DNA from: Azorinus chamasolen
Lineage: Eukaryota > Mollusca > Bivalvia > Cardiida > Solecurtidae
DNA length: 64,000 bases
Reading direction: 5' to 3'
NCBI GenBank assembly: GCA_963576725.1
Contig: OY755244.1
Span: forward strand, 38,919,855-38,983,854
Part shown: positions 42,372 through 53,381 of the stretch, one piece after another
Position numbering within the stretch: position 1 is the stretch's first letter
How the letters are laid out: the number at the start of each line of letters is the position of its first letter
The notes under the pieces: generated by a model
The model's database searches: none
The model's input: the letters and a program-made list of their open reading frames with translations, nothing else
Told to the model about the DNA's origin: nothing
Program-made: the position numbers and the translations under genes

Positions 42372-43482
42372 GCGATAAGGTAAAGTGGTTGTCTCTTCTT
42401 GCAACGCTTTTTATAAAATTCCTAAAAATTACAATATTTCCACTGTTTGTATGCTGAAAACAAGTACATCGCAAAAACCAATCGAATAAACGTCCAGGAA
42501 GACAAATTTTCTATGCGTTTGATATCAAAACACGGTGTTAATTTTGAATGTGAGTATTGGTATTTACTCGAGGTTCGTTATAGTTTCGTAACGGTTTGAT
42601 GTCCTGTTTGACGAAAGTAGTTTATTTCATATCACAGAGACATGTTCAATATATGTTCAAATGACAATCTTCATAATGATGACTGAACATGACAACTATC
42701 AAGTCTTATTTAATGATGTTATTGGAAAATATGCGTTTGTTGTAGGGGCTATCGCTTTGAATTGAATCTTATATGAACAGCTAGTAGTGATCAATTTATT
42801 TTGGCAGTAGAGAGTCAAGTCTTTATCCTGTGGAATCATAAATTTCAATGTTTTAGTTATGAGAAGGCTCAAAAAGATGGCATGCATGGTCAACACAGTT
42901 TGCAGAGGGCATATAGTTGATGCCCTCAGTTGCTTGTCACTAGCCGAGATAGTTCCGACTTAGAAGAAAATTGGCTTCATATAGGGCAAGACATTTGTAC
43001 GATTCAATAAAGAAAGCATCATTTTGTGTTTTTGTCAGTCGCTATTTCGAATATTTGCCTCAATATTACATAACCAGTGCTGAAGAAGATAAATATGTAT
43101 TTATGCATAAACAGCTAGCATTACCCTTTTGCACGCCAAATTTTGACTTTGAAATATTTCATTTCTTTGTATTATTTGTTTTAAAAGATCTGTCGGAGCG
43201 GATATGACGGTTGACATATGCAGATAAGAAATATCTCAAAAATAAGGAAATGCTGTAATGCAGACTGGTTATTTCCGCAAGTCCACATCAAACAAACGAA
43301 CTCATCAGCACTCATCAGCACGTTGAACCGTCATGTACCACAAATTAGAAATACGTGTCTACCAAATAATGCTTGCTTTCCGCACATCAATAAGTAATTG
43401 GTATCAGTAAGATATAAAGAGTTAAACAATCTTTGACCACATTTACTCTTATTTTGATACTAGTGTACAATGTATGTGCCAT
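42372..43482. other. Unassigned, MITE-free stretch of about 1.1 kb
   Basis: No hairpin element and no recognisable exon. The reading frame near 42971-43207 has no motif I can name. Confidence 0.3.
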
Positions 43483-43729
43483 ATTAACCCTTTCACCGTC
43501 AATGTCGCAAAAATGCACCATGACAAATACTGCAGTCCCAGATCAGACGCCGCCTTGAAAAGGCGGCGTCTGATCAGGGACTTCACATTTTGTCTCAAAC
43601 TCTATTTCTATATCTGTGCTTTATTCTTTTGAAATTTGCATTTATTTATCTCGTTTCTGTATTTTACCAGATGATTTAATAAAAGTGGTTTGCAGACGAC
43701 ACTTAGAAATGTGGCACCAAAAGGATTAA
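43483..43729 (+). mobile_element. TTAA-D MITE
   Basis: TTAACCCTTTCACCGTCAAT to GTGGCACCAAAAGGATTAA. Core GACGCCGCCTTGAAAAGGCG. Arms AGTCCCAGATCAGAC / GTCTGATCAGGGACT show the single A/A mismatch typical of the module. Confidence 0.85.
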
Positions 43730-44119
43730 GACTATGCATTTATGATTGCGTTTTCTATTGTGATTGGGCTACTGGTTACACCAATCAACACAACAATTGT
43801 TTTACTCTTTTTTAAAAGCGCTTGAAGGTTTTGCGGTCGAATACCCTTAAGGAATACAATCTGTAGAAAGATATAAAACCAATGTTTTCAATGTACCTAC
43901 GCAATATCTGAACAACAGCGTCATCCTCCTTAATAAAATATTAATGAAGATTAACGTGGAACCATAATCGCTTCCCTGCTGATTTTCAACCATATCACAC
44001 TTGAAATATTATTTGATGTTCATGTTCATATCTCTCATTTTCTTATCATTCGGATTACTGTTTTTATTAAATTTAAGTCGGTAGAAACTGTTTCGTCATC
44101 TTTAGTTTTTGCATTTGAT
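43730..44119. other. No recognised feature
   Basis: AT-rich; a possible TTAA-C tail (TAATAAAATATTAATGAAG near 43932) but no core. Confidence 0.3.
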
Positions 44120-44235
44120 TTATCATGAAAACGACCAGAGTGTAAGTCAGTTTGGACGCTGATGAGATGTCAAGTTACACGGCTTCTCATTTTGATGATG
44201 TCCAAACTGCATCTTTGCAATTGTTATCACGAATT
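44120..44235 (+). mobile_element. TTAA-E MITE remnant
   Basis: CAGTTTGGACGCTGATGAGA paired with TTCTCATTTTGATGATGTCC; the core is GATGTCAAGTTACACGGC. Confidence 0.5.
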
Positions 44236-44294
44236 CGGCGCTGGTACATGTATGATTAAGGTTAATCCACAATCAATATACAGTGGAACCTGTC

Positions 44295-44544
44295 TTAACC
44301 CTACGCTTGCTATTCACGTCAATATACGTACCTGTAAATAGTGAAGACCCAGATGAGACAGCTCCTGCAGGAGCTGTCTCATCAGGGTCTGCACTATTTA
44401 CAAGTTGATTGTGCAACAAGTGCACTCCACAGCAGTGATTGCACAGCGAAATACGTGTAGACAGTGAGGAAATATGTAATTATACAAGAGGGCATGGGTA
44501 AAGAAGGGGAAATGTATTTTAAAATTCAGCAAGAAAAGTGTTAA
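44295..44544 (+). mobile_element. TTAA-B MITE nested in the left end of TA-B
   Basis: TTAACCCTACGCTTGCTATT to CAGCAAGAAAAGTGTTAA. Perfect core ACAGCTCCTGCAGGAGCTGT. TTAA at both ends. Confidence 0.85.
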
Positions 44545-44710
44545 AACGGCCATCAAAAGAGGTCTAATCGTTGGTAAAATAGGTGGTAAATTAATGAAGC
44601 TTAAAAGTAATGCAGAAAACTCCTATAGGAGCTTTCTGTATTACGTTTGCCCCTGCATTAAACAACTACATGAGTTTCAAGACTCATATGGTCAATAAAT
44701 GAATGGCTGC

Positions 44711-44936
44711 TTAACCCATTCCCTCATGTAGATGCCTTTTGACGCCACTGTAAAAGACATATTTTTAAACCATTGTGGTGAATAGAGCATTTACTCAAAG
44801 GAGCAAATGCTCTATTTATCACATTGGTTTCAAAACTACACATTTCTATTTTTTCTGCTTCTCTAGTAAATGCTCATTTTCGGTAGATCTATTCAAAGAT
44901 GTAAGGTCTAGAAATAGCCTATGAGGGAATGGGTTG
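44711..44936 (+). mobile_element. TTAA-A MITE nested in the right end of TA-B
   Basis: TTAACCCATTCCCTCATGTA to CCTATGAGGGAATGGGTT. Core AGCATTTACTCAAAGGAGCA. The right TTAA has mutated to TTGT. Confidence 0.8.
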
Positions 44937-45181
44937 TGGTGGGCTCTACTGTTCTGCTACCCAGCTGGATAAAGGCATAAACATAATGTTACATAAGGGG
45001 CCCCACCCAATCATAAATCACCTACCGATTCCCTGGTGTGATGACCTTTGATAACGTTTGTTATAACATAGTGCGCATGTTACAACACGGTGATTTGAAT
45101 GACAGGCTCAGCATTTAACACTTTACCCTATGCGTATTCAAATAAAAAATAACAATAATCTTGAATATCAATAAAATTATA

Positions 45182-45385
45182 CAGTAAAAGCCCGCTAATG
45201 CGACCACTTAATAAAGAGCCACTGGCGTCGTTTAAAGCAGGTGTTTGCTTAATGCAGAGCGAAATATATGCATAAAGCTCCTATAGGAGCTTTCTGCATA
45301 ACATTCGTCCTGCATTCAGCTACCACATGCCTATGCCACCCAGAATTATGGCAATTTTTGGTGGTCGCATTAGGGGGTTTTACTG
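45182..45385. mobile_element. TA-B MITE, end variant with GCTAATGCGACC
   Basis: CAGTAAAAGCCCGCTAATGC to CGCATTAGGGGGTTTTACTG, core TAAAGCTCCTATAGGAGCTT. Confidence 0.8.
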
Positions 45386-45480
45386 TATTTTATAATTTAT
45401 TATGAACACAAGGGAGAAAAACTGCAGACTCAGGTCTATATTACAAGTATATGGAATAGAAGTTAGGCGGGAAATTTGAA

Positions 45481-47189
45481 CAAGAGGGCCATGAGGCCCT
45501 GAAGCGCTCACCTGAGATAACCCCAGGGGCGGGGCCTTTTTTGACCACAAGAAATAATGTGGACAACCTTGGTAGAGAACCACAAGGCAAAGCAGTATAT
45601 AATTAATTAAAGGTCTAAGCCTTATGATTTCAGAGAAAAATAATATTTCATATTTTTCCCATGAAAAACTGATAAGCCCTGAGGCAGGGCCAAGTTTCGC
45701 CCAGTGGTCAGGGTCGTAAGTTAAACATTCTTGGCAGAGGACTACAAGCCACAGCTACATATTTATAGAGGACCAGTAGATCATGTTAGTCATACCAAAT
45801 ATCAATGGTCTAGGCCTTACAGTTTCAGTAGATTTTCCAATGAAAAACTGATAAGCCCTTGGGCGGGGCCATTTTTGGCCTGGGGGTCATTATTTGAACA
45901 ATATTTGTCGAGGATCACAAGTTCATGCTACATTCCAAATATCAAAGGTCTAGGCCATACAATTTCAGAGAAGAAGATTTTTAAAGAATTTCCTATGAAA
46001 AACTGATAAGCCCTTGGGCGGGGCCATTTTTGGCCCGGGGTCATAATTTGTACACTATTTGTAGAGGACCATAAGATCATGCTACATATTAAATATCAAG
46101 GGTCTAGGCCTTACAGCTTTAGAGAAGTAGATTTTTTAAAAACTTCCAATGAAAAACTGACAAGCCCTTGGGCGGGGCCATTTTTGGCCCAGGGGTCATA
46201 ATTGAACAATATTTGTAGAGGACCATAAGAACATGCTACATACCGAATATCAATGGTCTAGGCCTTACACTTTCAGAGAAGAAGATTTTTAAAGATTTTC
46301 CTATGAAAAACTGATAAGCCCTTGGGCGGGGCCATTTTTGGCCCGGGGGTCATAATTTGAACAATATTTGTAGAGGACCATTAGATCATGCTACATACCA
46401 AATATCAAAGATCTCGGCCTTACAGTTTCAGAGAAGAAGATTTTTAAAGATTTTCCTATGAAAAACTGATAAGCCCATGGGCGGGGACATTTTTGGCCCG
46501 GGGGTCATAATTTGAACAATCTTTGTAGAGGACCATAAGATCATGCTACATACCGAATATCAAAGGTCTAGGCCTTACACTTTCAGAGAAGAAGATTTTT
46601 AAAGATTTTCCTATGAAAAACTGATAAGTCCTTGGGCGGGGCGATTTTTGGCCCGGGGGCCATAGTTTGAACAATCTTTGTAGAGGACCATAAGATCATG
46701 CTACATACCGAATATCAAAGGTCTAGGCTTTACAGTTTCAGAGAAGAAGATTTTAAAGATTTTCCAATGAAAATTCCATATTACCATATATGGAAAAAAT
46801 GACCACGCCCTCTGGCGGCCATGTTTTTTGTCCGATCAAAATTCTTTTAACAACTTTTGAAGTCTATCAACTGAGAAACATTTTGGTGAAAACTATATTC
46901 AAATCCAACAAGTCATTCTGGAGAAGAAGATTTTTCTAGATATTGTGTCTGGTTGCCATAGCAACAAGACCGATGACCCCGCCCACTATCTTTTAACAAC
47001 TTTTGAAGCCCCAACCCACAGTGTGTATCTGACCAAGTTTGGTTTAAATTGGGCAGTCGGTTTCAGAGAAGAAGTCGTTTGAAATTGTTGACGGACAGAC
47101 GGACAGACGGACAGACGGACGACGGACGCCGGACACAGGGGTATCACAAAAGCTCACCTTGAGCACTTTGTGCTCTGGTGAGCTAAAAA
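45481..47189 (+). mobile_element. Helitron/pearl-like element with about 150-bp tandem units
   Basis: Left end GGGCCATGAGGCCCTGAAGC then GCTCACCTGAG; right end GCTCACCTT, a hairpin GAGCAC-TTT-GTGCTC (about 47161-47175) and TGGTGAGCTAA. Between them about seven units of roughly 150 bp, each with GAAAAACTGATAAGCCC and GGGCGGGGCCATTTTTGGCC (starts near 45663, 45842, 45998, 46149, 46307, 46460, 46617), then (GGACAGAC)n at 47091-47130. The 3' hairpin plus CTAA would fit a Helitron terminus (CTRR); that is inference. Frames in the array are not genes. Confidence 0.6.
47091..47130 (+). repeat. (GGACAGAC)n microsatellite
   Basis: Same microsatellite type and same relative place (after the tandem units, near the 3' end) as in the element at 17748-18904. 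Confidence 0.85.
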
Positions 47190-47296
47190 TACACACGACA
47201 GTGCACTGCAACATAAATCAGAAGCACAAAGTCCATAAGCAAACAGGAGCCGTTTGATTTGGGTCTACTTTGGTACTAAGGCGTTCAAATGCGTAT

Positions 47297-47487
47297 CTAA
47301 CCCATTTCCTCATACGCTAATTTTAGATACAACCTCTTTAATTAAATCTATCGAAAAGGAGCATTAACTAGAGAAAAGGAAAATTTTAGAATTTTTGAAA
47401 TAGGAGCAAATGGTCTATTTATCACAATGATTTCACAATGTGACTTTTACAGAGTCGTCAAAAGTCGTTAATATGAGGGAATAGGTT
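47297..47487 (-). mobile_element. TTAA-A MITE, left hairpin arm deleted
   Basis: TAACCCATTTCCTCATACGC to ATATGAGGGAATAGGTTAA. The core is only AATAGGAGCAAATGGTC. Confidence 0.65.
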
Positions 47488-48095
47488 AAAATAAATTATT
47501 AAATCCAATAGGTACCATCCAAACCATGTTTTTTTCATATCATTATCCACAGAAACTAATGCATGTCCAGTTTTTATTGAATCACTCATACCATAGTCTG
47601 ACTGTCCCCACGGAATGCCATGCATGTTATCAGGATTAGCATTCCAAAACGATGCAAGACTTTAATAATGTGTTTCTACAATGTTTTTAATAAATATATG
47701 AATCAACTTTGATAAAAGTACAAGAAACCCATTCTGCGTCTGGAATGTTTTAGATTATCAAGCAATATGCGTTCAGTCTCACAAGTGTTGATATGTAGAG
47801 TGTCGTTATGCAATAAAGTTGAATGAAATCTAAATTGATACTCGTATTTTATTTATACGTTTTACAGAAACTAAATTACGTTACGCTAAATGAGTACAAA
47901 ATGATACAAATCAGTATTGAGCTCTTTACACGCTCTTTGTGAAAAACCATTCCGATCCCTAACGAGAGTTGTTCAGTCTTATCGTCTTTCTGTAATGTAA
48001 TTATAGTTCTATAAAGTATTTTCGTTTTTATAATGCTATATTCTATAACCATAACATTATTGAAGCTCTTCGCTGTCACGCATAGTCATCTGTAC
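47488..48095. other. No recognised feature
   Basis: Nothing recognised; a TGAGCTC-flanked imperfect hairpin near 47911-47940 is not convincing. Confidence 0.3.
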
Positions 48096-48178
48096 CAAAA
48101 CAGTTGAGATCCTCGTGAGACGCTGGGTTACTCGGCGTGTGATCTGGATCTATACTGTCCGCAATTATTGCCAGTTAT
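48096..48178. mobile_element. TTAA-E core remnant
   Basis: ACAGTTGAGATCCTCGTGAG / GTGATCTGGATCTATACTG around GACGCTGGGTTACTCGGCG. Confidence 0.45.
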
Positions 48179-48289
48179 TTGCTGGTGACTGCTACACTAT
48201 CTCTTAAAACCTCAAAACAATATGCAGGCCCCAATTCTATAGGTGCTATCATTGATGCTATCTTATATATTGAAATAACGATATCTATT

Positions 48290-48512
48290 TAACGCATTCC
48301 ATCCTAGACTATTTCTAGATTCAAGCTCTTTGAATACATCTACCGAGAAGGAGCATTAACTATAGAAAAGAAGAAGTTCAGAATTGTATACATTTGAAAC
48401 AATTGTGATGAATAAAGCATTTGCTCTATCAAATGCTCTATTTATCACAATGGTTTCAAAATGTAAATTTTAAAGAGTCGTCAAAATGCGTCAACTGGTA
48501 TGAGGGGATGGG
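48290..48512 (-). mobile_element. TTAA-A MITE
   Basis: TTTAACGCATTCCATCCTAG to GTATGAGGGGATGGGT. Core AAGCATTTGCTCTATCAAATGC, shortened centre. Confidence 0.7.
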
Positions 48513-48651
48513 TGAGGTTCCAAGTGTAGTATCTTTACCTTACTGATTATGATTTGTTCTTGTGTTTTGCAATTGTGATATTTGTGGTTGTTTGCCTTTT
48601 TGCAATGGGGAGAACCGAAGAAATGACATCTTTTTGATGGCATTATCTAAT

Positions 48652-48876
48652 GTTAATCCATTATCTCGCAAATATTCATGAAGGAAATTATGACATCATG
48701 AATATTCGTTAGCTGACATTTTGTAATGGTATACGATCACAGATGTTTTCGTCATGGCAGAAGCTGCAAATCAGATCTGTATAATTCCACAAGTAAACAG
48801 TACAGACACTGGTCAAACGGTTTCTGCATCTTGATCTACCCTGTTTGCAAATGACCTCACTTTCAATGAATGGTTA
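48652..48876 (-). mobile_element. TTAA-C MITE, degraded
   Basis: TTATCTCGCAAATATTCATG to CAATGAATGGTTAA. ACAGACACTGGTCAAACGG arm; the right core arm is mostly lost. Confidence 0.55.
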
Positions 48877-49331
48877 ACACGTCAAAGTTGTAAATGTATC
48901 TCAATGTCTCTCGGGAGAAATACATAGTGATTCTTTGATGCTATGGAAATCTTTGATTGTTGGCATAGCTGTTTCCTCAAAGGCATTCGTATTGTATAAT
49001 ATATCTTGAATCTCTAAAAGATCACCGTTAAATTGTATATAATTAAATAACCTAAACAATAAACATAATGTTACAGTAAGTAACAATATATTTTGACGTA
49101 TTTCTTTTACATGACATAAGAACCTTGTTTTGAACAGCATTTATCCTGTTTGATATCAGCAATATAGTTCATCAGGCATTGATTCTAATCTGTAGTATTT
49201 ATGGAAAATCTACTGCGATCGCAGATGACTTTTAAATTCAATTTGTTTAGACGGATGGTAATATGTATGTACGTATGTTGAACCATAACTTCAGAGTGCA
49301 AAATGATAAACACTTAAACTGGTGTCAACTG
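48877..49331. other. No recognised feature
   Basis: AT-rich; nothing recognised. Confidence 0.3.
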
Positions 49332-49581
49332 TTAACTCATTCGGCGCCAATGTCGCCTGTTGGCACCATTAAAAACAGTGCAGTCCCAGGTTAGATGCCG
49401 CCTTTTCAAGGCTGCATCTGACCCGGGACTTCACTGTTTTCTGTATTATTTTAGCCCAAGCATACGGGTTTTTAAAAACAATTGCTTTACTAATATACCT
49501 TTATTGTTTAGTCTAGAATTATATTTAATATGAAATTATTATTGCAGACGACACTTTTAAATTTGGCGCCAAAAGAGTTAA
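49332..49581 (+). mobile_element. TTAA-D MITE
   Basis: TTAACTCATTCGGCGCCAAT to TTGGCGCCAAAAGAGTTAA. Core GCCGCCTTTTCAAGGCTGC. Here the outer ends are longer inverted copies (TTCGGCGCCAA) than in the other TTAA-D copies. Confidence 0.8.
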
Positions 49582-49602
49582 AACAGTTGTCTGCTTCGCA
49601 TC

Positions 49603-49831
49603 TTAACCCTTTACTCCATGAATATTCAAGCAATAATGGCTATATGAAATTAACCTTGCTATAACTTTACAATGGCATTATATTATAAACACGGGATTTT
49701 CACCATGGCAGATAACTTGTACAATCAGTCAGATATATATGTGTTATCTCATAAGCAGAATAAGAAGACAGGATCAGGAGCTTTCTGTTTGCAAAGGTGC
49801 CAACAGACGTCTTTATGGAGTAAAGGGTAAA
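49603..49831 (-). mobile_element. TTAA-C MITE, core deleted
   Basis: TTAACCCTTTACTCCATGAA to TTATGGAGTAAAGGGTAAA, with good outer ends but the core reduced to AGACAGGATCAGGAGC. Confidence 0.65.
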
Positions 49832-49869
49832 ATGTTCGGTCGATTTGCTTGCCCCTTTTTGACATTTTA

Positions 49870-50012
49870 ATCCTACTGATTCCCGATAAAAACGCCGACG
49901 GGTTCCTCGACCGAGTTACTTGACGTCGCATCTTCATTCAGCCTATTTGCAAATGCCAATGCATGACATTCACCCTGCATTAAGCTGCTATCTGCCTCAA
50001 AGTCGATTGATA
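49870..50012. mobile_element. TTAA-E and TA-B fragments
   Basis: CGACCGAGTTACTTGACGTC...CAGCCTATTTGCAAATGCC (TTAA-E right half), then TTCACCCTGCATTAAGCTGC (TA-B right arm). Confidence 0.4.
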
Positions 50013-50224
50013 GGTTTCTAGTGTGTATACATTTCTGCATACATGTTATTAAACTCATATTGTCAATGCCCTGGCATTTTAAAAATGCCAGTTTGCGCCT
50101 ACTTTACACTGTTATTTGTATATATTCAATATCTGTAGTTCTAAATTAACTCTCTATATCCCGATATGTATATGGGATTAACATTTACCATGATAGCTCT
50201 TCCGCCACCAGAGACAGATCCTTT

Positions 50225-50312
50225 ACAATATATGCAAACAGTTTGGATCCAGATGATATGCCGAGCATATCGGCGTCTCATTAAGATATTCCAGTTTGAC
50301 ACCGTGATTATG
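50225..50312. mobile_element. TTAA-E core hairpin
   Basis: GCAAACAGTTTGGATCCAGA, core GATATGCCGAGCATATCGGC, then CTCATTAAGATATTCCAG. Outer ends not recognised. Confidence 0.5.
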
Positions 50313-50433
50313 TGTGTGATGAAATTGAAGAAAATTCTGTTTTGAGCCATAAGACATGCGATAATCTTAGCAGGCGGAACTTATTTAGAGGCGAAAGCGT
50401 TAGCTAAATGTTATCGACAGAAATCTATAATTA

Positions 50434-50636
50434 CAGTAAAGCCTCTATAACGGCCACAATATTTTGTTAATTAATTGGTATACTAGGGCATGTGGCTGCT
50501 TAAAGCAAGGTGAAAGTAAAACAGAACGCTCCTGTAGGAGCGTTCTATTTTAATTTCAGTTTGCTTTAAGTAGCCACCTCCCTTTAACACAAACTACTTG
50601 ATGTTGTTTATGGGCCGTTATAGAGAGGTTTTACTG
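50434..50636. mobile_element. TA-A MITE
   Basis: CAGTAAAGCCTCTATAACGG to GTTATAGAGAGGTTTTACTG. Core ACAGAACGCTCCTGTAGGAG. Confidence 0.8.
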
Positions 50637-50705
50637 GAAGTTCGTTCGAAATACAGATGGTGCTGGTATTTACTCTTCTGTCGGGTGTGCTCGGTAGATG
50701 GCTAC

Positions 50706-50930
50706 ATTAATATGTAGGTAACAATGATGTCATACATGTAATGGATGATGTTTTGTAGTGCCATGGGTACAACGGAAAGTTTGGCCATGACAGAAATTAT
50801 AAAAGCATATCTATATTATTGTATATAAGCAAAAAGAGTAGATCCTGATCAAACGGCTTCAACATGAGCCGCCTGATATGCGTCTACTTTGTTGACAAAG
50901 GCTTTAAAAGGAATGTGTATCTATGGAATA
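50706..50930 (-). mobile_element. TTAA-C MITE
   Basis: TTAATATGTAGGTAACAATG, TTTGGCCATGACAGAAATTA, GTAGATCCTGATCAAACGGC / GCCGCCTGATATGCGTCTAC arms around TTCAACATGA. Confidence 0.6.
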
Positions 50931-50986
50931 AATGCTTGAAACTTGTTTTACCTGTGTGTCTGCTGTCTTCAAACTTTATTCAGTTA

Positions 50987-51381
50987 CAGTAAAATCCCTC
51001 TAAACCGGAATTCTAGTAGAGTGGAATTTAGATATTTAGGCAAGTGACTGCTTAATGCAGAGTTAATGTCATGCAGAAAGCTCCTATAGGAGCTTTCTGC
51101 ATGATTTTCACCCTGCATTAAGCTGCCGTCTGTCTCCATGACGAACATTTATACTACAATAAAACCTCTCTATAACGGCCACTAAATTGTGTTAATTAGT
51201 TGGTATTTAGGGCAGTTGGCTGCTTAAAGCAAGGTGAAAGTAAAACAGAACCCTCCTGTACGAGCTTTACCTTGCTTTAATTAGCCACATGCCTTTAACA
51301 CAAAATACTTGATGTAATTTAGTGGCCGTTATAGAGAGGTTTTACTGTAAATTTAACGTCAGGTTTAAAGTGGTTTTACTG
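50987..51381. mobile_element. TA-B MITE interrupted by TA-A
   Basis: CAGTAAAATCCCTCTAAACC, near-perfect core AGAAAGCTCCTATAGGAGCT, right arm CCTGCATTAAGCTGCCG, interruption at 51155, then GGTTTAAAGTGGTTTTACTG. The outer end is the CTCTAAACCGG type. Confidence 0.75.
51157..51347. mobile_element. TA-A MITE nested in TA-B
   Basis: CAATAAAACCTCTCTATAAC to GTTATAGAGAGGTTTTACTG, flanked by TA at 51155-51156 and 51348-51349. The core right arm is shortened (GAACCCTCCTGTACGAGC). Confidence 0.8.
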
Positions 51382-51723
51382 TACCGAAATGTTTTATGTG
51401 GCACATTGCTCCGATAAATACCGTAACGGAATCAAAGGAAGAAGATCTTTGAAGCGCGTCTCTCGTGACTGTCGGGTCAATGCAAAACTGTTGGTTGAAC
51501 ACGTATTCCAGATGTAAGACGGATACAATTCGTAATAACACACCGTATTATCAAATTTACAGATAATAAATCTCAGCTAAACGTATACCCGAGAATATAG
51601 GCAAGGACAAACATGAGCAAGGGAGAAAATATGTAGCCTATTTTTATTCATCTCTTGAGCGTGCATTTTATTATCATGTGATAGATTCATCATGGCATTT
51701 TCTACAGTACTACAATTCCTTTT
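51382..51723. other. No recognised feature
   Basis: No element or exon recognised. Confidence 0.3.
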
Positions 51724-52010
51724 TAGCCCATCATCTGATGAATATTCATATAAGAAATAATGACACCATGAGTATATTGAAGTAATTCTTATAATGACAT
51801 ATCGAGGGTTGGGTGCAAAACTATTTTAACTCCTTCACTTTGTGAAGGAGTTAGAATAGTTTTGCACCAAGCCCTCGATATGAAAACGGAGCATATATTG
51901 TAGAGTCAGATCTGTATTATTCCACCAGCAAACATAGCAGACTCTAATCAGACGGCTCCTTTTAGCAAAGCCGTTAAAAACGTATATATGATGTGAAAGG
52001 TCAAATCTTT
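51724..52010 (-). mobile_element. TTAA-C MITE carrying an inserted hairpin
   Basis: AGCCCATCATCTGATGAATA, then AATAATGACACCATGAGTAT, the hairpin 51799-51882, AGAGTCAGATCTGTATTATT and CAGACTCTAATCAGACGGCTCC. The right core arm is missing. Confidence 0.6.
51799..51882. repeat. Long near-perfect palindrome
   Basis: CATATCGAGGG at the left and CCCTCGATATG at the right, with arms GTGCAAAACTATT and AATAGTTTTGCAC and a zero-loop centre TTCACTTTGTGAA: about 40 bp per arm with two or three mismatches. It has no TTAA or TA-type outer ends of its own. Confidence 0.8.
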
Positions 52011-52109
52011 GCTAAACTAGTATATTATAGAGCGTTGCCACATCTCAAGTCACATTCTGTCTTGCTATGGTTGGTGGACAAACAGTTCTGTTGGAATATT
52101 ATTGTTCTA

Positions 52110-52230
52110 ATCCCGTTACCCAATTAATATTCATATAAGAAATAATAAATAGATGAATATTGGTCTGTTATTTTTTTCATCATGACAGGAACTATAAACG
52201 CAGATCTATATTGTTTCACTCTATATAAAT
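52110..52230 (-). mobile_element. TTAA-C fragment
   Basis: ATTCATATAAGAAATAATAA, CATCATGACAGGAACTATAA, CAGATCTATATTGTTTCAC; no core. Confidence 0.5.
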
Positions 52231-52549
52231 AGAAATGCATTTACCTCCACAGAGAAAAGTATCGTGTAACAAAAACATGATAATCAGTGCGAAAAACAAT
52301 GTTTTCCCTGAATAATTACAACCTGTAAAGTTCATTCAATGCAATTGAGTACAGGGGAACAAACCACTTAAGTGGAAAAGGATCGCGCAACTAATTACAC
52401 CATAAAAATGCATTTGACATTTATTGTGCAATACGACTTAACTCTGCGGAGTTAATGTAATTTAGCTCTTCCCCTGCCACGATTTGCCTCCAGAAATATT
52501 TGTCGCCTTCTGTTATCTTAATTGTTGAACGTACTTCCATTTTATTCCT
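52231..52549. other. No recognised feature
   Basis: Nothing recognised. Confidence 0.3.
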
Positions 52550-52640
52550 AAAAACATAACTACAATACCAAACACGTTGCATCCTTGTGAGACACCAAGT
52601 TACTTGGTGTTTCATCGGAATCAACACCGGTTGTAAAGGG
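52550..52640. mobile_element. TTAA-E core remnant
   Basis: GAGACACCAAGTTACTTGGTGTTTC hairpin with diverged outer arms (GTTGCATCCTTGT / ATCGGAATCAAC). Confidence 0.5.
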
Positions 52641-52888
52641 GATCATAGGCTGATCTATAGCAGTCAAAGAAATAACCAACTTAAGCAGGCCCTATGGGAG
52701 GTTTGTTTACTAGCGTATCACTTTAAACGGGGATACCTTATTTAATTATTGAGAACGGGTTTCGTACAAATTCATCTTTATCTAGTACCATACTTCATTT
52801 GAAATCGATTCAACAGAACCATTTCGTTTAATAAAGAACATGTTTTATGTGTATTGTTAATTACGACGTTGATCCCGAATTTATTCAA

Positions 52889-53108
52889 CCCTTTCCCTTA
52901 TGTAAGCGCATTTTGGCGCATCTTTAGGAGCGATCTAAGGTCTGGTCTGTTTGCTTATTGTGTAATATAGATCTAATTCTACAGCTTCTGTCTGAGCAAA
53001 AAATGTCCTGTGTTCATATTCCATTATAAAAATGATCTTATTAACATTCATGGCGTCATTTCATCAGGGTCCTTGTAAATTTTTTGACATGGTGAATATT
53101 TAAAGGTT
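52889..53108 (+). mobile_element. TTAA-C MITE, core arm deleted
   Basis: AACCCTTTCCCTTATGTAAG, then the core reduced to TTTAGGAGCGATCTAAGG, GTTTGCTTATTGTGTAATAT and CATTCATGGCGTCATTTCAT. Confidence 0.6.
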
Positions 53109-53171
53109 TAAGAATTATATTTCAAACATTTCAAGGAGATATTTTGCTTTGGCAAAAACTGTAGAATGTCT

Positions 53172-53377
53172 GACCCTTTCATCGACAATGTCGCAAAAGT
53201 GCACCACGACAAATAGTGCAGTCCCAGATCAGACCCCGCCTTTTCAAGGCGGCGTCTGATCAGGGACTACACTTTTTGTCCCAAACTCTATTTCTATATA
53301 TGTGTTTTATTCCTTTGAAATATGCGTTTATTTATCTTACTTCCTTATATTTCCGAATAATTTAACAAAATTCGTTA
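53172..53377 (+). mobile_element. TTAA-D MITE, 3'-truncated
   Basis: GACCCTTTCATCGACAATGT, core GACCCCGCCTTTTCAAGGCG, ending in CCGAATAATTTAACAAAATTCG without the GCGCC end. Confidence 0.7.
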
Positions 53378-53381
53378 TGCT

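Larger units (their letters stand above)
44281..44951. mobile_element. TA-B MITE with a TTAA element in each end
   Basis: TA-flanked CAGTGGAACCTGTCTTAA, interruption 44295-44544, AACGGCCATCAAAAGAGG, core AGAAAACTCCTATAGGAGC, ATGAATGGCTGCTTAA, interruption 44711-44936, GGTGGGCTCTACTG. Both insertions use the TTAA of the CTTAAG motif in the TA-B terminal repeat. Confidence 0.8.
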
